A DNA stretch of 64,000 nucleotides from Schaalia odontolytica (GTDB lineage: Bacteria > Actinomycetota > Actinomycetes > Actinomycetales > Actinomycetaceae), in contig NZ_PKKM01000006.1 of the NCBI RefSeq assembly GCF_002847525.1, positions 111,819-175,818 of the forward strand. The letters run 5' to 3'. Positions 27,002-35,958 of the stretch are shown piece by piece. Within the stretch, counting starts at the first letter, position 1. Each line of letters starts with the position of its first letter. The position numbers and the translations under genes are program-made. A model generated the notes under the pieces. That model searched no databases. It had not been told where the DNA came from and saw only the letters and a program-made list of their open reading frames with translations.

Positions 27002-28248
27002 GAGACGTCGTCGTTATCGGCGCTGGCCTGGCAGGCCTGGCCGCCGCAATCAAGGCAGCTGACTCCGGACTGAGCGTCACCCTCGTCACGAAGGGTGTCG
27101 GCGGCATTCAGCTCGGCACGGGGACGGTCGACATCCTCGGCTACCGCCCCGAGCCGGTCGAGGCACCCCTGGAGGCTCTCGAAGGCCACGTGGCATCCCG
27201 CCCCACACACCCCTACAGCCACGTCACCCCCGACTTCGTCGGCGCATCCGTCGCGTGGCTGCGAGACCTGGTCGGTTCCGATGTGCTCATCGGCGACGAG
27301 ACCCGCAACGTGCGCATCCCCACCGGCGTTGGCGCGCTGCGCCCCACCTGCCTGATCCCGCCCTCCATGGAGGCCGGCATCCCACAGGCGGGCGCGCGCT
27401 ACGCCATCGTGGGACTGACGCGATTCAAGGACTTCTACCCCGGCCTCGTCGCTGAGAACCTGACGCGCCAGAACGGCCCCGACGGCGCCCCCATCAAGGC
27501 GCGCGCCCTGTCCGTCGACTATGTCGTGCGCGAGGGTGAGGTCGACTCGACCGGCACCAACCACGCGCGCAGCCTCGACCACGAGGACAACCGAGCGCGC
27601 CTGGCAGGCCAGATCCGCCCGCTCCTCGAAGACGGAGAGATCGTCGGCCTGCCCGCCGTCCTCGGCCTCGACGACGCGAATGCCTGGCGCGACCTGGCGG
27701 ATAAGCTTGGTCACCCCGTCTTCGAGATCCCGATCCAACCCCCGTCGGTGCCCGGCATGCGCCTGAACGCCCTGCTCACCCGCATCGCCTCCGACAAGTG
27801 CCGCGTCATCCTCGGATCCCCGATCAAGGCCGTGCACACGGCAGACGGACGAGTCAGCGCAGTCGAATACGCCAGCGCGGGACGCTCCACCATCGTGGAA
27901 ACCCGATCCCTGATCCTCGCCGCCGGCGGCTTCGAATCCGGTGCCCTGGACATGGACTCCTACGGCACTGTGCGCGAAACCATCTGCGGGCTGCCCGTCA
28001 TGGGCGCCTCCGGACAGCTCCTGCACGCCGACTTCTGGGGCGAAGACCAGCCCCTCTTCCTGTCCGGCCTCGCCGTCGACGACAACATGCGCGTCCTGGA
28101 CGAGGAAGGCACGCCCGTGTGCCCGAACCTGTACGCGGCCGGAGGCAACCTGGCCGGCGCCACCCGCTGGCGCGAAAAGAGCGGCGAAGGAATCGCGCTG
28201 GCCAGCGCGCTCGCGGCCGTCGACTCGATCGTGGAGGAACTGAAATGA
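26998..28248 (+). CDS. glpB: Anaerobic glycerol-3-phosphate dehydrogenase subunit B
   Basis: This flavoprotein subunit passes electrons from GlpA to GlpC. The 416 aa product starts MRDVVVIGAGLAGLAAAIKA, a dinucleotide-binding fold. It ends with NLYAAGGNLAGATRW, then a helix typical of FAD-dependent reductases. Both ends overlap neighbours by ATGA, so the three subunits are translated together. Confidence 0.94.
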   Translation: MRDVVVIGAGLAGLAAAIKAADSGLSVTLVTKGVGGIQLGTGTVDILGYRPEPVEAPLEALEGHVASRPTHPYSHVTPDFVGASVAWLRDLVGSDVLIGDETRNVRIPTGVGALRPTCLIPPSMEAGIPQAGARYAIVGLTRFKDFYPGLVAENLTRQNGPDGAPIKARALSVDYVVREGEVDSTGTNHARSLDHEDNRARLAGQIRPLLEDGEIVGLPAVLGLDDANAWRDLADKLGHPVFEIPIQPPSVPGMRLNALLTRIASDKCRVILGSPIKAVHTADGRVSAVEYASAGRSTIVETRSLILAAGGFESGALDMDSYGTVRETICGLPVMGASGQLLHADFWGEDQPLFLSGLAVDDNMRVLDEEGTPVCPNLYAAGGNLAGATRWREKSGEGIALASALAAVDSIVEELK

Positions 28249-29528
28249 CCCTGGAAATGTCAACGCTGATGGGCCCGGGGGTGGAGGAAGAGGACGTCTT
28301 CGCCCTGAGTGGTGACGCCGCGCTGCGCGCGAGCCTCGACTCGTGCGTCAAGTGCACGATCTGCGAGACCCAGTGCCCGGTCATGCGCGTCACCGACCTG
28401 TTCGCCGGCCCCAAGTACTCCGGCCCGCAGGCCGAGCGCTTCCGCAAGGACGGGCAGATGGTGGACAAGTCCATCGACTACTGCTCCTCGTGCGGCACCT
28501 GCTCGCTCGTGTGCCCCCAGGGCGTAAAGGTCACCGAGATCATCCACCACCGCCGCACCGCCATGAAGGAAGCCCACGGCATCCCCATGCGCGACCGCCT
28601 CATTGGGCGCACCTCGCTGATTGGCACGATGATGACCCCGGTCGCCCCCATCGCGAACTGGGCGCTCGACGTGAAGCCCATTCGCATGGTGATGGAGGCA
28701 ATCATTGGTGTGCATCGCTCCGCCCCCATGCCGCGCGCCTACGGGCGTACCTTCGAATCCTGGTTCAAGAAGCACACGCCCCTGCCGAACTCTGGTACGC
28801 GCGGCCAGGTGATCTTCTTCCACGGATGCGCCGGCCAGTACTTCGAGGTCGAGACCTCGATCCACTCGGTCATGGTCCTCGAGCACCTGGGCTATGAGGT
28901 CCTGGTCCCCAAGCACGGCTGCTGCGGCCTGGCCCTGCAGTCCAACGGCCTGTACGACGACGCGCGCAAGTACGTCTCCAAGCTGACCAACGACCTGCGC
29001 AGCGTCAACCGCAACGCCCCGATCATCTCCGCGTCCGGCTCGTGCGGCGGCATGCTGCGCCACGAGGCTCACGAGATCCTCGAGATGGACACCCCGGAGC
29101 TGCGTGACGTGGGTAGCCGTACCTGGGACATCAGCGAGTTCCTTTTGCACCTGTACGACAAGGGTGAACTGGATACGAACTTCCAGCGCATCGACGTGAC
29201 CATCCCATACCACGCCCCCTGTCAGGTCAAGTCCCAGGGCCTGGGCAAGCCGGCGATCGAGCTCATGAGCCTCATCCCCGGCGTGACCGTCAAGGATTCC
29301 GAGCAGCCCTGCTGCGGCATCGCGGGCACCTACGGCATGAAGAAGGAGAAGTACGCGATCGCCCAGGCCGTGGGCGCCCCCGTCTTCGACTTCATCAAGC
29401 AGGTCAACGCCGAGCTGGCCGCCTGCGACACGGAGACGTGCCGCTGGCAGCTGCGCACGGCCACGGGCGCGAACGTCGTCCACCCGATCTGGCTGATCCA
29501 CAAGGCCTACGGCCTGCCCAACGGCTGA
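28245..29528 (+). CDS. glpC: Anaerobic glycerol-3-phosphate dehydrogenase subunit C
   Basis: This membrane-associated iron-sulfur subunit links GlpAB to the quinone pool. The 427 aa product has two 4Fe-4S sites, CVKCTICETQCPV (about 28-40) and CSSCGTCSLVCPQG (about 75-88), and two CCG-type domains marked by KHGCCGLALQS and QPCCGIAGTYG. The ATG at 28245 overlaps the glpB stop; ATG 28257 is an alternative. No glycerol facilitator or kinase gene is nearby, so the operon may serve imported or lipid-derived glycerol 3-phosphate. Confidence 0.95.
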   Translation: MTLEMSTLMGPGVEEEDVFALSGDAALRASLDSCVKCTICETQCPVMRVTDLFAGPKYSGPQAERFRKDGQMVDKSIDYCSSCGTCSLVCPQGVKVTEIIHHRRTAMKEAHGIPMRDRLIGRTSLIGTMMTPVAPIANWALDVKPIRMVMEAIIGVHRSAPMPRAYGRTFESWFKKHTPLPNSGTRGQVIFFHGCAGQYFEVETSIHSVMVLEHLGYEVLVPKHGCCGLALQSNGLYDDARKYVSKLTNDLRSVNRNAPIISASGSCGGMLRHEAHEILEMDTPELRDVGSRTWDISEFLLHLYDKGELDTNFQRIDVTIPYHAPCQVKSQGLGKPAIELMSLIPGVTVKDSEQPCCGIAGTYGMKKEKYAIAQAVGAPVFDFIKQVNAELAACDTETCRWQLRTATGANVVHPIWLIHKAYGLPNG

Positions 29529-29540
29529 GACACCAGCGAG

Positions 29541-29578
29541 TATCCCCGGGTGTGCACGACGGTGCGTACCCGGGGATA
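29541..29578 (+). terminator. Hairpin after glpC
   Basis: TATCCCCGGGT (29541-29551) pairs perfectly with ACCCGGGGATA (29568-29578), with further pairing possible inside the 16-base loop. TTACTGTTGT follows. It ends 13 bases before the SDR gene start. Confidence 0.65.
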
Positions 29579-29591
29579 TTACTGTTGTCCT

Positions 29592-30347
29592 ATGAGCAAT
29601 TCTCGCCGCGTCGTCGTCACTGGAGCCTCCACCGGAATCGGGCAGGCCACCGCCCGCGTGTTGGCGCAGAGGGGGTGGAGGGTTGTCGCCGTGGCCAGGC
29701 GCCGCGAACGCCTGGAGGCCCTCGCCGCCGAGATTGGCTGCGAGTACTGGGCTGTCGACCTGACGGATGAGGCGCAGGTGGAGGAGATGGCGGCCCGCGT
29801 CCTCGAGGGTGGCCCCGTGGATGCGGTCGTTAACAATGCTGGCGGAGCCATCGGCGTGGACCGTGTTGCCGAGGGTGATCCCGCCCGGTGGAGCGCGATG
29901 TTCGATCGCAACGTGCTCACCGCCCTGCATTGCTCGCGCGCCTTCCTGCCGGGAATGCGCGAGCGCGGGGGAGACCTCGTCTTCCTCACCTCGACCGCGG
30001 CCCACGACACCTACCCGGGTGGCGGCGGGTATGTCGCCGCCAAGCACGCCGAACGCATCATCGCGAACACGCTGCGTCAGGAGCTGGTGGGCGAGCCAGT
30101 GCGCGTCATCGAGATTGCACCCGGCATGGTGCGCACCGAGGAATTTTCGCTTAACCGGCTCGGCTCCCAGGAGGCCGCCGACCGCGTCTACGAGGGCGTC
30201 GCCGCCCCTCTCGTCGCCGAAGATGTCGCCGAGGCGATCGTGTGGACCCTGGAGCGCCCCTCCCACGTCAACATCGACTCGATGATCGTGCGCCCGGTTG
30301 CGCAGGCAACGAACACCCTCGTGGCTCGGAATACCACCGCAGAGTAG
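29592..30347 (+). CDS. Short-chain dehydrogenase/reductase (YdfG-like)
   Basis: This is a classical SDR of 251 aa that probably uses NADP(H), given the ARRRER basic stretch after the second strand. The cofactor motif TGASTGIGQ, NNAGG, catalytic Ser in LTSTAAH and YVAAKHAE (Tyr-Lys) are all present, as is PGMVRTEEFS. The closest known type is YdfG (3-hydroxy acid/serine dehydrogenase); the substrate is not certain. ATG 29592 has no ribosome site, and GATATTACT lies about ten bases upstream, so the mRNA may be leaderless. Confidence 0.88.
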   Translation: MSNSRRVVVTGASTGIGQATARVLAQRGWRVVAVARRRERLEALAAEIGCEYWAVDLTDEAQVEEMAARVLEGGPVDAVVNNAGGAIGVDRVAEGDPARWSAMFDRNVLTALHCSRAFLPGMRERGGDLVFLTSTAAHDTYPGGGGYVAAKHAERIIANTLRQELVGEPVRVIEIAPGMVRTEEFSLNRLGSQEAADRVYEGVAAPLVAEDVAEAIVWTLERPSHVNIDSMIVRPVAQATNTLVARNTTAE

Positions 30348-30375
30348 GGCAGGCTCCCAGGTTGCATACATGGAA

Positions 30376-30426
30376 CGAGGCCGGGGCCGCTCGCGCGATG
30401 GGGTGCGCGTTGCGGTCCCGGCCTCG
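30376..30426. terminator. Convergent hairpin between the SDR gene and the lipoprotein gene
   Basis: CGAGGCCGGG (30376-30385) pairs with CCCGGCCTCG (30417-30426), and inner GCCGC/GCGGT extends it. It lies between two converging genes and could serve both. No U-run is seen. Confidence 0.55.
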
Positions 30427-30452
30427 GGTCTGTGTGTCCGACGTGTATTGAT

Positions 30453-31562
30453 TTACTCAACCCATCCGATCACCTGGAATGCGCCCCATTGTTCTGCGGT
30501 CGGATCGGGCGTACGGTCGTTGGTACCATCGGCGTTGATGATGTGCATGGATCTGATGGGGAGCCAATCATTGCCGGTGGGATTCTTGAGGTACAGATCG
30601 AAGACGACTTGAGACCCGTCTGGGCTGACGAATGGCCTGTACTCCCTGATGGTTTCTTCGATTTGCAGTTCTGGCTTGAAGATGACCTTCTCTCCGATGC
30701 GGTCTTCCTCGCGGCGAGGCTTGTTGTCGAGCGTGGTCGCCTGGAAAGCGACGAGTCCCTTTTCTTTATGTAGTTGGTAGCACATGTTGTCAACGGAGAT
30801 TGTCTCGTTGGCTTTCCAACAGAAGAGGTTGCCGTCGTTCGTATGTGTGTCGACATACTTCTTGTTCGTCGACAACTCGGTTCCCTTCAACAGATTGAAG
30901 TAGAGGTTCTTTTCGTCCTCCTGCCCGACAGTGCTGACGAGCTCGGGAGTTGTTTCTCCCGGCTTGAGTCGGTAGATCATCGAGGTGTTGCCGTCTCGCG
31001 TGGTGTAGACGCGCTGTAGGTAGAAGTATCCGTCGGCTGAGAATGTTCCGTAGCCGTCGTTGACATCCCTGTCGTCGTCCGTCAGTGGGATCATCGCGCT
31101 GACATCCGTGAAGGTGCCCGTGGTATCGATGAAGCCCGTGTTGTATGACAGTCGTTCGTTGACAGGGTTCATTTTGCGTCTGGTCGCGTACGTGAAGTCT
31201 GGGGAGTAGCAGCTGTTATAGAAGCAGTGGTACTGAAACGGCTGTTCCGCCAGTCTGTCGATTGGGGGGAAGGTGCGTGTCGCTACCGACTTGTAGGTGA
31301 CTGGGTCAATTGCGCGCACGCGGTGCTGTCCGTCCAGCTCTTCTTCGATGATGATGCCGTGCATGGGCTTTCCCTCTAGCTCGGCGAAATTGCTGTCCGG
31401 TGTGGGTGAATTGGAGGGTTCTGGTGCTGGAGCTGTGCTCGTCGGGGTGTCGGGGGTGAAGGTTGGGGTCTCGCTCGGCTCGGGAGTGGAGGAGCCGCAG
31501 GCGCTGAGGGCGAGTGCGCACGTTGCGGCAAGCGTGGTGATGGTCAGAGTCTTCGTAGACAT
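30453..31562 (-). CDS. Predicted lipoprotein with TolB-like beta-propeller repeats
   Basis: A 369 aa exported lipoprotein. The signal peptide ends in the lipobox LSAC (about residues 18-21) and is followed by a Ser/Thr/Pro-rich linker of about 45 residues. The rest has repeats such as YGTFSADGYFYL, FVSPDGSQVVFDLY and INADGTNDRTP, which resemble TolB/WD40-type blades. Four cysteines (HCFYNSC region, FCWK, MCYQ) could form disulfides. The ATG at 31562 has GAGG seven bases upstream. GC content is a little below the surroundings. No specific function is recognised. Confidence 0.8.
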   Translation of the reverse strand: MSTKTLTITTLAATCALALSACGSSTPEPSETPTFTPDTPTSTAPAPEPSNSPTPDSNFAELEGKPMHGIIIEEELDGQHRVRAIDPVTYKSVATRTFPPIDRLAEQPFQYHCFYNSCYSPDFTYATRRKMNPVNERLSYNTGFIDTTGTFTDVSAMIPLTDDDRDVNDGYGTFSADGYFYLQRVYTTRDGNTSMIYRLKPGETTPELVSTVGQEDEKNLYFNLLKGTELSTNKKYVDTHTNDGNLFCWKANETISVDNMCYQLHKEKGLVAFQATTLDNKPRREEDRIGEKVIFKPELQIEETIREYRPFVSPDGSQVVFDLYLKNPTGNDWLPIRSMHIINADGTNDRTPDPTAEQWGAFQVIGWVE

Positions 31563-31646
31563 GGGACACCTCTTCACTGGGATCGTCGGGAGGCGAACGT
31601 TGCAGAATAGATGTGAGGTGGTGCATCGCGCAAGCCAAATCAAGTG

Positions 31647-31659
31647 ATGTGTAACACAT
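31647..31659. promoter_or_regulatory. Palindrome between divergent genes
   Basis: ATGTGT and ACACAT flank a single A at 31647-31659, in the AT-richer 199-base gap between the lipoprotein gene and the divergent QGP-rich gene. The location suits an operator shared by both promoters. Confidence 0.35.
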
Positions 31660-31761
31660 TAGATTTCATAGTGTTTTCACAGTATCGCCATAACGTCCGC
31701 TTATGTATCGCTCCTAATCTGCGAAGCAATGATGCACAAATCAGCAGAAAGGAGCGTCCCC

Positions 31762-32484
31762 ATGGCGGACGACAACAAGAACCTGTCAAGTGACACCGAG
31801 CGCACCTCGATCCTGCCCCAGTCAGAGCCTCAGGTTGCGGAGCAGACCGAGGTACTACCCACCCATGCGTCTCAGGTGGAAACGACGCAGATGCCTCCCG
31901 TTACTCAGCAGGAAACCAGCAATGCGTTTGCTGGCACGCCCCTGGAGTCTGTCGCGGGGGCTTCTGCCGACGATCAGGCGGGTGACGAGGCCGTGGCTGC
32001 GAGCGCCGCGACAGTCGAGCCTGCATCGAAGAAGACCTCGTGGGGCAAGCGCGCGGCCATCGCCGGCGCCGCAGCAGCAGTGCTGTCCGTCGGCTTCGGC
32101 GCGGGCATCATCACGCATGCGGCCGTTGTGGGCGATGGTCAGGACTTCTACGAGCAGGGCTACGAGGACGGTGTCAGCGACCAGGGTGACGGTGACGAGG
32201 ACGAGGATTTCGGCCCCGGCAAGGGCCAGCAGGGGCCGGGTAATGGTCAGCAAGGACTGGGTAACGGTCAGCAGCAGGGTCCCGGTAATGGTCCGCAAGG
32301 TCCCGGTAGTGGTCAGCAGCAGGGCCCCGGTAATGGCCAGCAGGGGCCGGGCTCGCAGCAGGGAGACACTGGCAGCACTCGACCGGGACCTCCTCCGGAG
32401 GGTGGCCGAGGCCCCGGCAGTAAGAATGGAAACCCGGGCAGTGGGGATACCTCAACCCAGGGCGAAGGAACGACCGCCAGCTGA
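31762..32484 (+). CDS. Membrane-anchored protein with Gly/Gln/Pro-rich tail
   Basis: The product is 240 aa and its function is not recognised. Residues 1-95 are polar, with many Gln, Thr and Glu and probably disordered. One hydrophobic helix (RAAIAGAAAAVLSVGFGAGIITHAAVV) follows, then an acidic spacer (DGDEDEDFG). The tail is built from QQGPGNG-type repeats. The likely topology is N-terminus in and tail out. AAAGGAG precedes the ATG at 31762. It resembles wall-spanning low-complexity proteins, but no sorting motif is seen. Confidence 0.75.
   Translation: MADDNKNLSSDTERTSILPQSEPQVAEQTEVLPTHASQVETTQMPPVTQQETSNAFAGTPLESVAGASADDQAGDEAVAASAATVEPASKKTSWGKRAAIAGAAAAVLSVGFGAGIITHAAVVGDGQDFYEQGYEDGVSDQGDGDEDEDFGPGKGQQGPGNGQQGLGNGQQQGPGNGPQGPGSGQQQGPGNGQQGPGSQQGDTGSTRPGPPPEGGRGPGSKNGNPGSGDTSTQGEGTTAS
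32212..32360 (+). repeat. QGPGNGQ-type short coding repeats
   Basis: Units of 18-24 bases encode GQQGPGNG, GQQGLGNG, GQQQGPGNG and GPQGPGSG in tandem. They make the disordered tail of the membrane-anchored protein and are prone to copy-number change. Confidence 0.85.
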
Positions 32485-32492
32485 GCGATGAG

Positions 32493-32527
32493 GGCGCGCG
32501 AGACGACATTCGTCTCGCGCGCCTTTT
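32493..32527 (+). terminator. Terminator after the QGP-rich gene
   Basis: GGCGCGCGAGACG (32493-32505) pairs perfectly with CGTCTCGCGCGCC (32511-32523) and is followed by TTTT. It abuts the stop of the converging exporter gene. Confidence 0.9.
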
Positions 32528-33326
32528 ATGCGAGTGTGGCCACCAGCGTCGAGGCGGCCACGCACACCAGAAGTGTGGCGAAGACAAGGCCGAGAGCCCG
32601 GTTCGAGACTCTCTTGGTGAGCCTGGCTCCCACGATGCCTCCTCCCATCGATGCTGCGGCGAAGAGCGCGACCATGACCCCGGCCTCGGCGGTGATCGTC
32701 AGGGTCCCGGCGGCCGTGCGCGACGCCAGCCCGAAGGCGGCGGTGATGACCATGACCAGCAGGGATGTCGCGGAGGCCCGCTTCATCGGGTATCGCAGCG
32801 CCAGATGCAGTGCGGGCACGATTGCGAAGCCTCCGCCGACACCGAAGAATCCCGTGAGGAAACCCGTTAGCGTCGCCAGAGCGACGACCCGGCACACGGT
32901 CGCGAGCGTCCAGGACCCCTGAACGTCAGCGGCACCCCCGGCCTCGTCTGAAGAGGACGAGGCAGATGGGCGCATCTGGGAGCGCACCATGAAGACCGCG
33001 ACCGCTCCCAGGAGAGCGCAGAAGGAGAGCATGAGGGCACGCGCCGAAACGAGCGGGCCGAGAGCCGATCCCGCCCACGTGCCCACGAGGCCAGCCAGGG
33101 CGAACAGAGCGCCCTCGCGCCATGCGACGTTCCCGCTGCGAGCGCGCGTCGCCAGCGAGACGGTAGCTGTCAGCCCCACGATGATGAGGGACAAGCCCGT
33201 CGCCTGATGCGGATCCTGCCCAAGAATGTAGACGAGGATCGGCACCGACAAGATGCCGCCTCCCGCGCCGAGCGAGCCGACGACGATGCCGACGAATGCG
33301 CCGATGAGGAGCGCTTCAACAATCAT
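32526..33326 (-). CDS. TauE/SafE family anion exporter (TSUP)
   Basis: This 266 aa membrane protein of the TSUP/TauE-SafE family has about eight hydrophobic helices. The two-fold repeat is marked by GSLGAGGGILSVPILVYI near the N-terminus and FFGVGGGFAIVPAL in the second half. Family members export sulfite, sulfoacetate or related organosulfur anions. It is the last gene of a sulfatase locus, 3 bases after the maturase stop, so efflux of sulfite or sulfate released by the sulfatase is a reasonable inference. A long polar loop (about 115-140) is rich in Ser and acidic residues. Confidence 0.88.
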   Translation of the reverse strand: MIVEALLIGAFVGIVVGSLGAGGGILSVPILVYILGQDPHQATGLSLIIVGLTATVSLATRARSGNVAWREGALFALAGLVGTWAGSALGPLVSARALMLSFCALLGAVAVFMVRSQMRPSASSSSDEAGGAADVQGSWTLATVCRVVALATLTGFLTGFFGVGGGFAIVPALHLALRYPMKRASATSLLVMVITAAFGLASRTAAGTLTITAEAGVMVALFAAASMGGGIVGARLTKRVSNRALGLVFATLLVCVAASTLVATLA

Positions 33327-33329
33327 TGG

Positions 33330-34589
33330 TCATTTCCGAATAGGTGTGGTGAGAGATAGTCCAAGGGAGGATGAAACCGCGGGGTCCATGATGTCCGAGG
33401 CCGACCTGCCCGCCGCGATCAGCATGCCCATCGCGCGCAGGGCAGGGGTGGCATGCGCGTAGAACGCCCGGTATCCCTCACACAGGTAGTTATGCGTGGA
33501 CTCCCCGCGGCGCACGAAACGATCTTTCGGGCACCCTCCCCAGCACAGCCGCAGGTGCGGGCATGCGCGGCACTCGTCGTCCAGGCCGGGCTTGAGGCGT
33601 GCAAACTCGCGCATCTTGTCGGACGAGGCCAACTGAGCGAAGGACGAGGAGTCGATCGAGCCGACCAACCAATCCGGCTCCACCCAGTGATCGCAGGCGT
33701 ACACGTCCCCGTTGAACTCCATCGCCATGTTCGCCCCGCACTGGGGCGCATGCACGCACACCGTGGCCGATCCAAACATGGCCGACAGTGTCGAATCCAC
33801 GTCCTGGATGAAGACCTCGCCGACGTCGGCGGCCAGCCACTGGTCGAATACCTCGCACAGGAAGCGCCCGTAGGAAGCGGGGGACGTGGAACGGCTGGTG
33901 ACGCAGTCCCCGTCTTGGCGGTACAGGAGCGCAGAGGTCCCGGAGCGCCAGCCTCGCTCGGCCTGGGCCAGGTCCGCGGCGCGCACGCGCTCGACGATGG
34001 GAATGAACTGCAGGTAGCGGGCCCCCAGATCATCGCGGAAGTAGCGGTACACCTCCTCCCCGTGGTCCTCGTTCGCGGCGTTGACCGTGCACAGAATGTT
34101 CGTCTCCACGCCCGCGCGGGTGAGGGCCTCCCAGCCGCGCACAACCATCGCGTGGGTGCCGCGCCCGCCACGGTTGAGCCGGTAGGCGTCGTGCAGGGGC
34201 GCGGGCCCGTCGATGGACACGCCCACGAGGAAGTTGTGGTCGGTGAAAAAGCGGGCCCACTCGTCGGTCACCAGCGTGCCGTTCGTCTGGAGGGCGTGAC
34301 GCACCTGCTGGGTGGGGCGACGGTAGCGCTCACACAGCTCAATGAGCCGCTCAAAAAAAGGCAGGCCGCGCAGGGTCGGCTCCCCGCCCTGCCACAGCAT
34401 CGTGACTTCGCCGTCGGGGCTCGACTCGAGGAACGCCTCGACGTAGCGCTCCAAGGTCTGCTCCGACATGGTCTGTGCCGCCGCGTCGTAGAGCAGTTCC
34501 TTGGACAGGAAAAAGCAGTACTGGCAATCCAGGTTGCACGCGGCCCCCGTCGGTTTGGTGACGACGGAGAAGGGGATTGAGCGCGTCAC
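33330..34589 (-). CDS. Anaerobic sulfatase-maturating enzyme (radical SAM/SPASM)
   Basis: This radical SAM enzyme converts the active-site Cys or Ser of a sulfatase into formylglycine without oxygen. The 419 aa product has the radical SAM motif CNLDCQYC (Cys18, Cys22, Cys25), TMLWQGGEPTLRG, and SIDGP with the nearby Asp. The C-terminal SPASM region supplies Cys for two more 4Fe-4S clusters: CVHAPQCGANMAM, VYACDH and CRACPHLRLCWGGCPKDR. The start is GTG at 34589, overlapping the ROK gene stop (GTGA). The Cys-type sulfatase in the same locus is its probable substrate. Confidence 0.94.
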   Translation of the reverse strand: MTRSIPFSVVTKPTGAACNLDCQYCFFLSKELLYDAAAQTMSEQTLERYVEAFLESSPDGEVTMLWQGGEPTLRGLPFFERLIELCERYRRPTQQVRHALQTNGTLVTDEWARFFTDHNFLVGVSIDGPAPLHDAYRLNRGGRGTHAMVVRGWEALTRAGVETNILCTVNAANEDHGEEVYRYFRDDLGARYLQFIPIVERVRAADLAQAERGWRSGTSALLYRQDGDCVTSRSTSPASYGRFLCEVFDQWLAADVGEVFIQDVDSTLSAMFGSATVCVHAPQCGANMAMEFNGDVYACDHWVEPDWLVGSIDSSSFAQLASSDKMREFARLKPGLDDECRACPHLRLCWGGCPKDRFVRRGESTHNYLCEGYRAFYAHATPALRAMGMLIAAGRSASDIMDPAVSSSLGLSLTTPIRK

Positions 34590-35803
34590 GGCCTGCCCCC
34601 ATGATCGCTGCGCGCCTCCATTGACGAGGATGGCCCCGCCTCCCGGGGTGAGCCTTCCTCGGGGTGGTGGGCGGCTGCGCCGTCCTCCTCAAAGGGGTGG
34701 GCGGCGATGTAGGCGCTGGCCTGAGCGGCCCCCAACGGTCCGAGTGCGGCACCGACGACGTCGATGTCCCACTCCATGACGGGAAGGAGCTCCTTGTACA
34801 TGGAAGCTGCGATGTCTGTTCGCAGGGACGGGAACGCGTCGACGACTTCGCCGGCCACGATGATGGCCCGCGGGTTAATGAGGAGCGCAGCCGAACCTAA
34901 GACATAGCCGACAGCCTGTGCCGCGCGATCCAGGGCCTGGCGTGCGCGCGGATCGCCCGAGAGGACGACGGCGCGAAGCTCCGCGACGTCGCGAACCCCC
35001 GCGCGCTCGCACAGCGCCGGGACGGACGCCAGCGTTTCGAGGCAACCGCGCTTGCCGCAGGCGCAGGGTGAGTCATTGGCGCCTACCGTCATGTGTCCGA
35101 GTTCCCCGGCCAGGCCGCCCGCCCCGCCAACGAGGCGGAAATCGGAGACGACGCAGCCGCCTACGCCTCCCGACAGGCGCAGATAGATGAACGAGGACGT
35201 GTCCGCGCCCGCGCCCCACAGGGCCTCCGCAAGCGCAGCCATGCGCACGGTGTTGTCGACGATCGGGAGAGGATCCCACCAGCGACGCGTGAGCTCGCTG
35301 AGCTCCTCCATAGTCGGGTACGCGTCCGAGGAAAGCCTGGCGTTACGCCCCATCGGAATGGGAACACCCACGCCCACCGCGCGCACCGTCGAGGTGTCGA
35401 TCCCTTGACGGGCTGCGCTCGCGGCCAATGCCTCGCAGGTTTGCTCGAGAGAGAGCTGGAGGGAAGGGGAGGCGGGGGAGACGATGTGGACGGCCGCCAG
35501 GACGGTGCCAGCGCGTGAGAGCATGACGCCCGCGCACGACGTGCGCGTGACGTTCAGGCCGACGCAGTGGGCTGCCGAGGAGTTGAGGGTGAGGAGCTGG
35601 GTGGGGCGGCCTCGTCCGGGGGCGTTCGTGCGCACGGGCGTCACCGATCCCTCGTCGAGGAGGGTGGTGAGCGCACGCCCCAGGTTCGTGCGCGAGGTGT
35701 CGAGAGCCTCGCACAGCTGGGAGCGCGTTGCGGGGGCTTTGGCCAGGTGGGCGACGATGCGGTCTTCGAGGGTGGGTAGTGGTCTGCGTGTGGGGTAGTG
35801 CAT
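34586..35803 (-). CDS. ROK family transcriptional regulator
   Basis: This is a repressor-type ROK protein of 405 aa. A winged helix is at about residues 12-70 (LCEALDTSRTNLGRALTTLLDEG). The sugar-kinase-like ROK fold follows, with DNTVRMAALAEA, SGGVGGCVV and the zinc motif CACGKRGCLE at about 243-252. The ligand is probably a sugar or sulfated-sugar product, which is inference. The ATG at 35803 has AAGGAG at good spacing; a longer open frame to 36040 is not supported. A terminator separates it from the sulfatase, while the maturase start overlaps its stop. Confidence 0.9.
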   Translation of the reverse strand: MHYPTRRPLPTLEDRIVAHLAKAPATRSQLCEALDTSRTNLGRALTTLLDEGSVTPVRTNAPGRGRPTQLLTLNSSAAHCVGLNVTRTSCAGVMLSRAGTVLAAVHIVSPASPSLQLSLEQTCEALAASAARQGIDTSTVRAVGVGVPIPMGRNARLSSDAYPTMEELSELTRRWWDPLPIVDNTVRMAALAEALWGAGADTSSFIYLRLSGGVGGCVVSDFRLVGGAGGLAGELGHMTVGANDSPCACGKRGCLETLASVPALCERAGVRDVAELRAVVLSGDPRARQALDRAAQAVGYVLGSAALLINPRAIIVAGEVVDAFPSLRTDIAASMYKELLPVMEWDIDVVGAALGPLGAAQASAYIAAHPFEEDGAAAHHPEEGSPREAGPSSSMEARSDHGGRP

Positions 35804-35910
35804 GCCTCTCCTTCCCGGCGCTTCGTCGTTGGTGTCCGCTTGGGGGCTCCGGCCTCGTTGACAGTTGCTATGATACGCGTCACTGTGTGGGGTGTGCAGG
35901 GCGCGCGTTG

Positions 35911-35952
35911 GCCTCGGCGGCGGGATCATGCGTGTCCTCCCGCCGCCGAGGC
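35911..35952 (-). terminator. Strong hairpin between the sulfatase and ROK genes
   Basis: GCCTCGGCGGCGGG (35911-35924) and CCCGCCGCCGAGGC (35939-35952) pair over 14 bases, just past the sulfatase stop. The U-run is missing. It would end or protect the sulfatase mRNA and set the regulator-maturase-exporter mRNA apart. The remaining 35804-35910 gap likely holds the ROK promoter (TATCAT on the minus strand near 35871). Confidence 0.7.
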
Positions 35953-35958
35953 AGGGGG

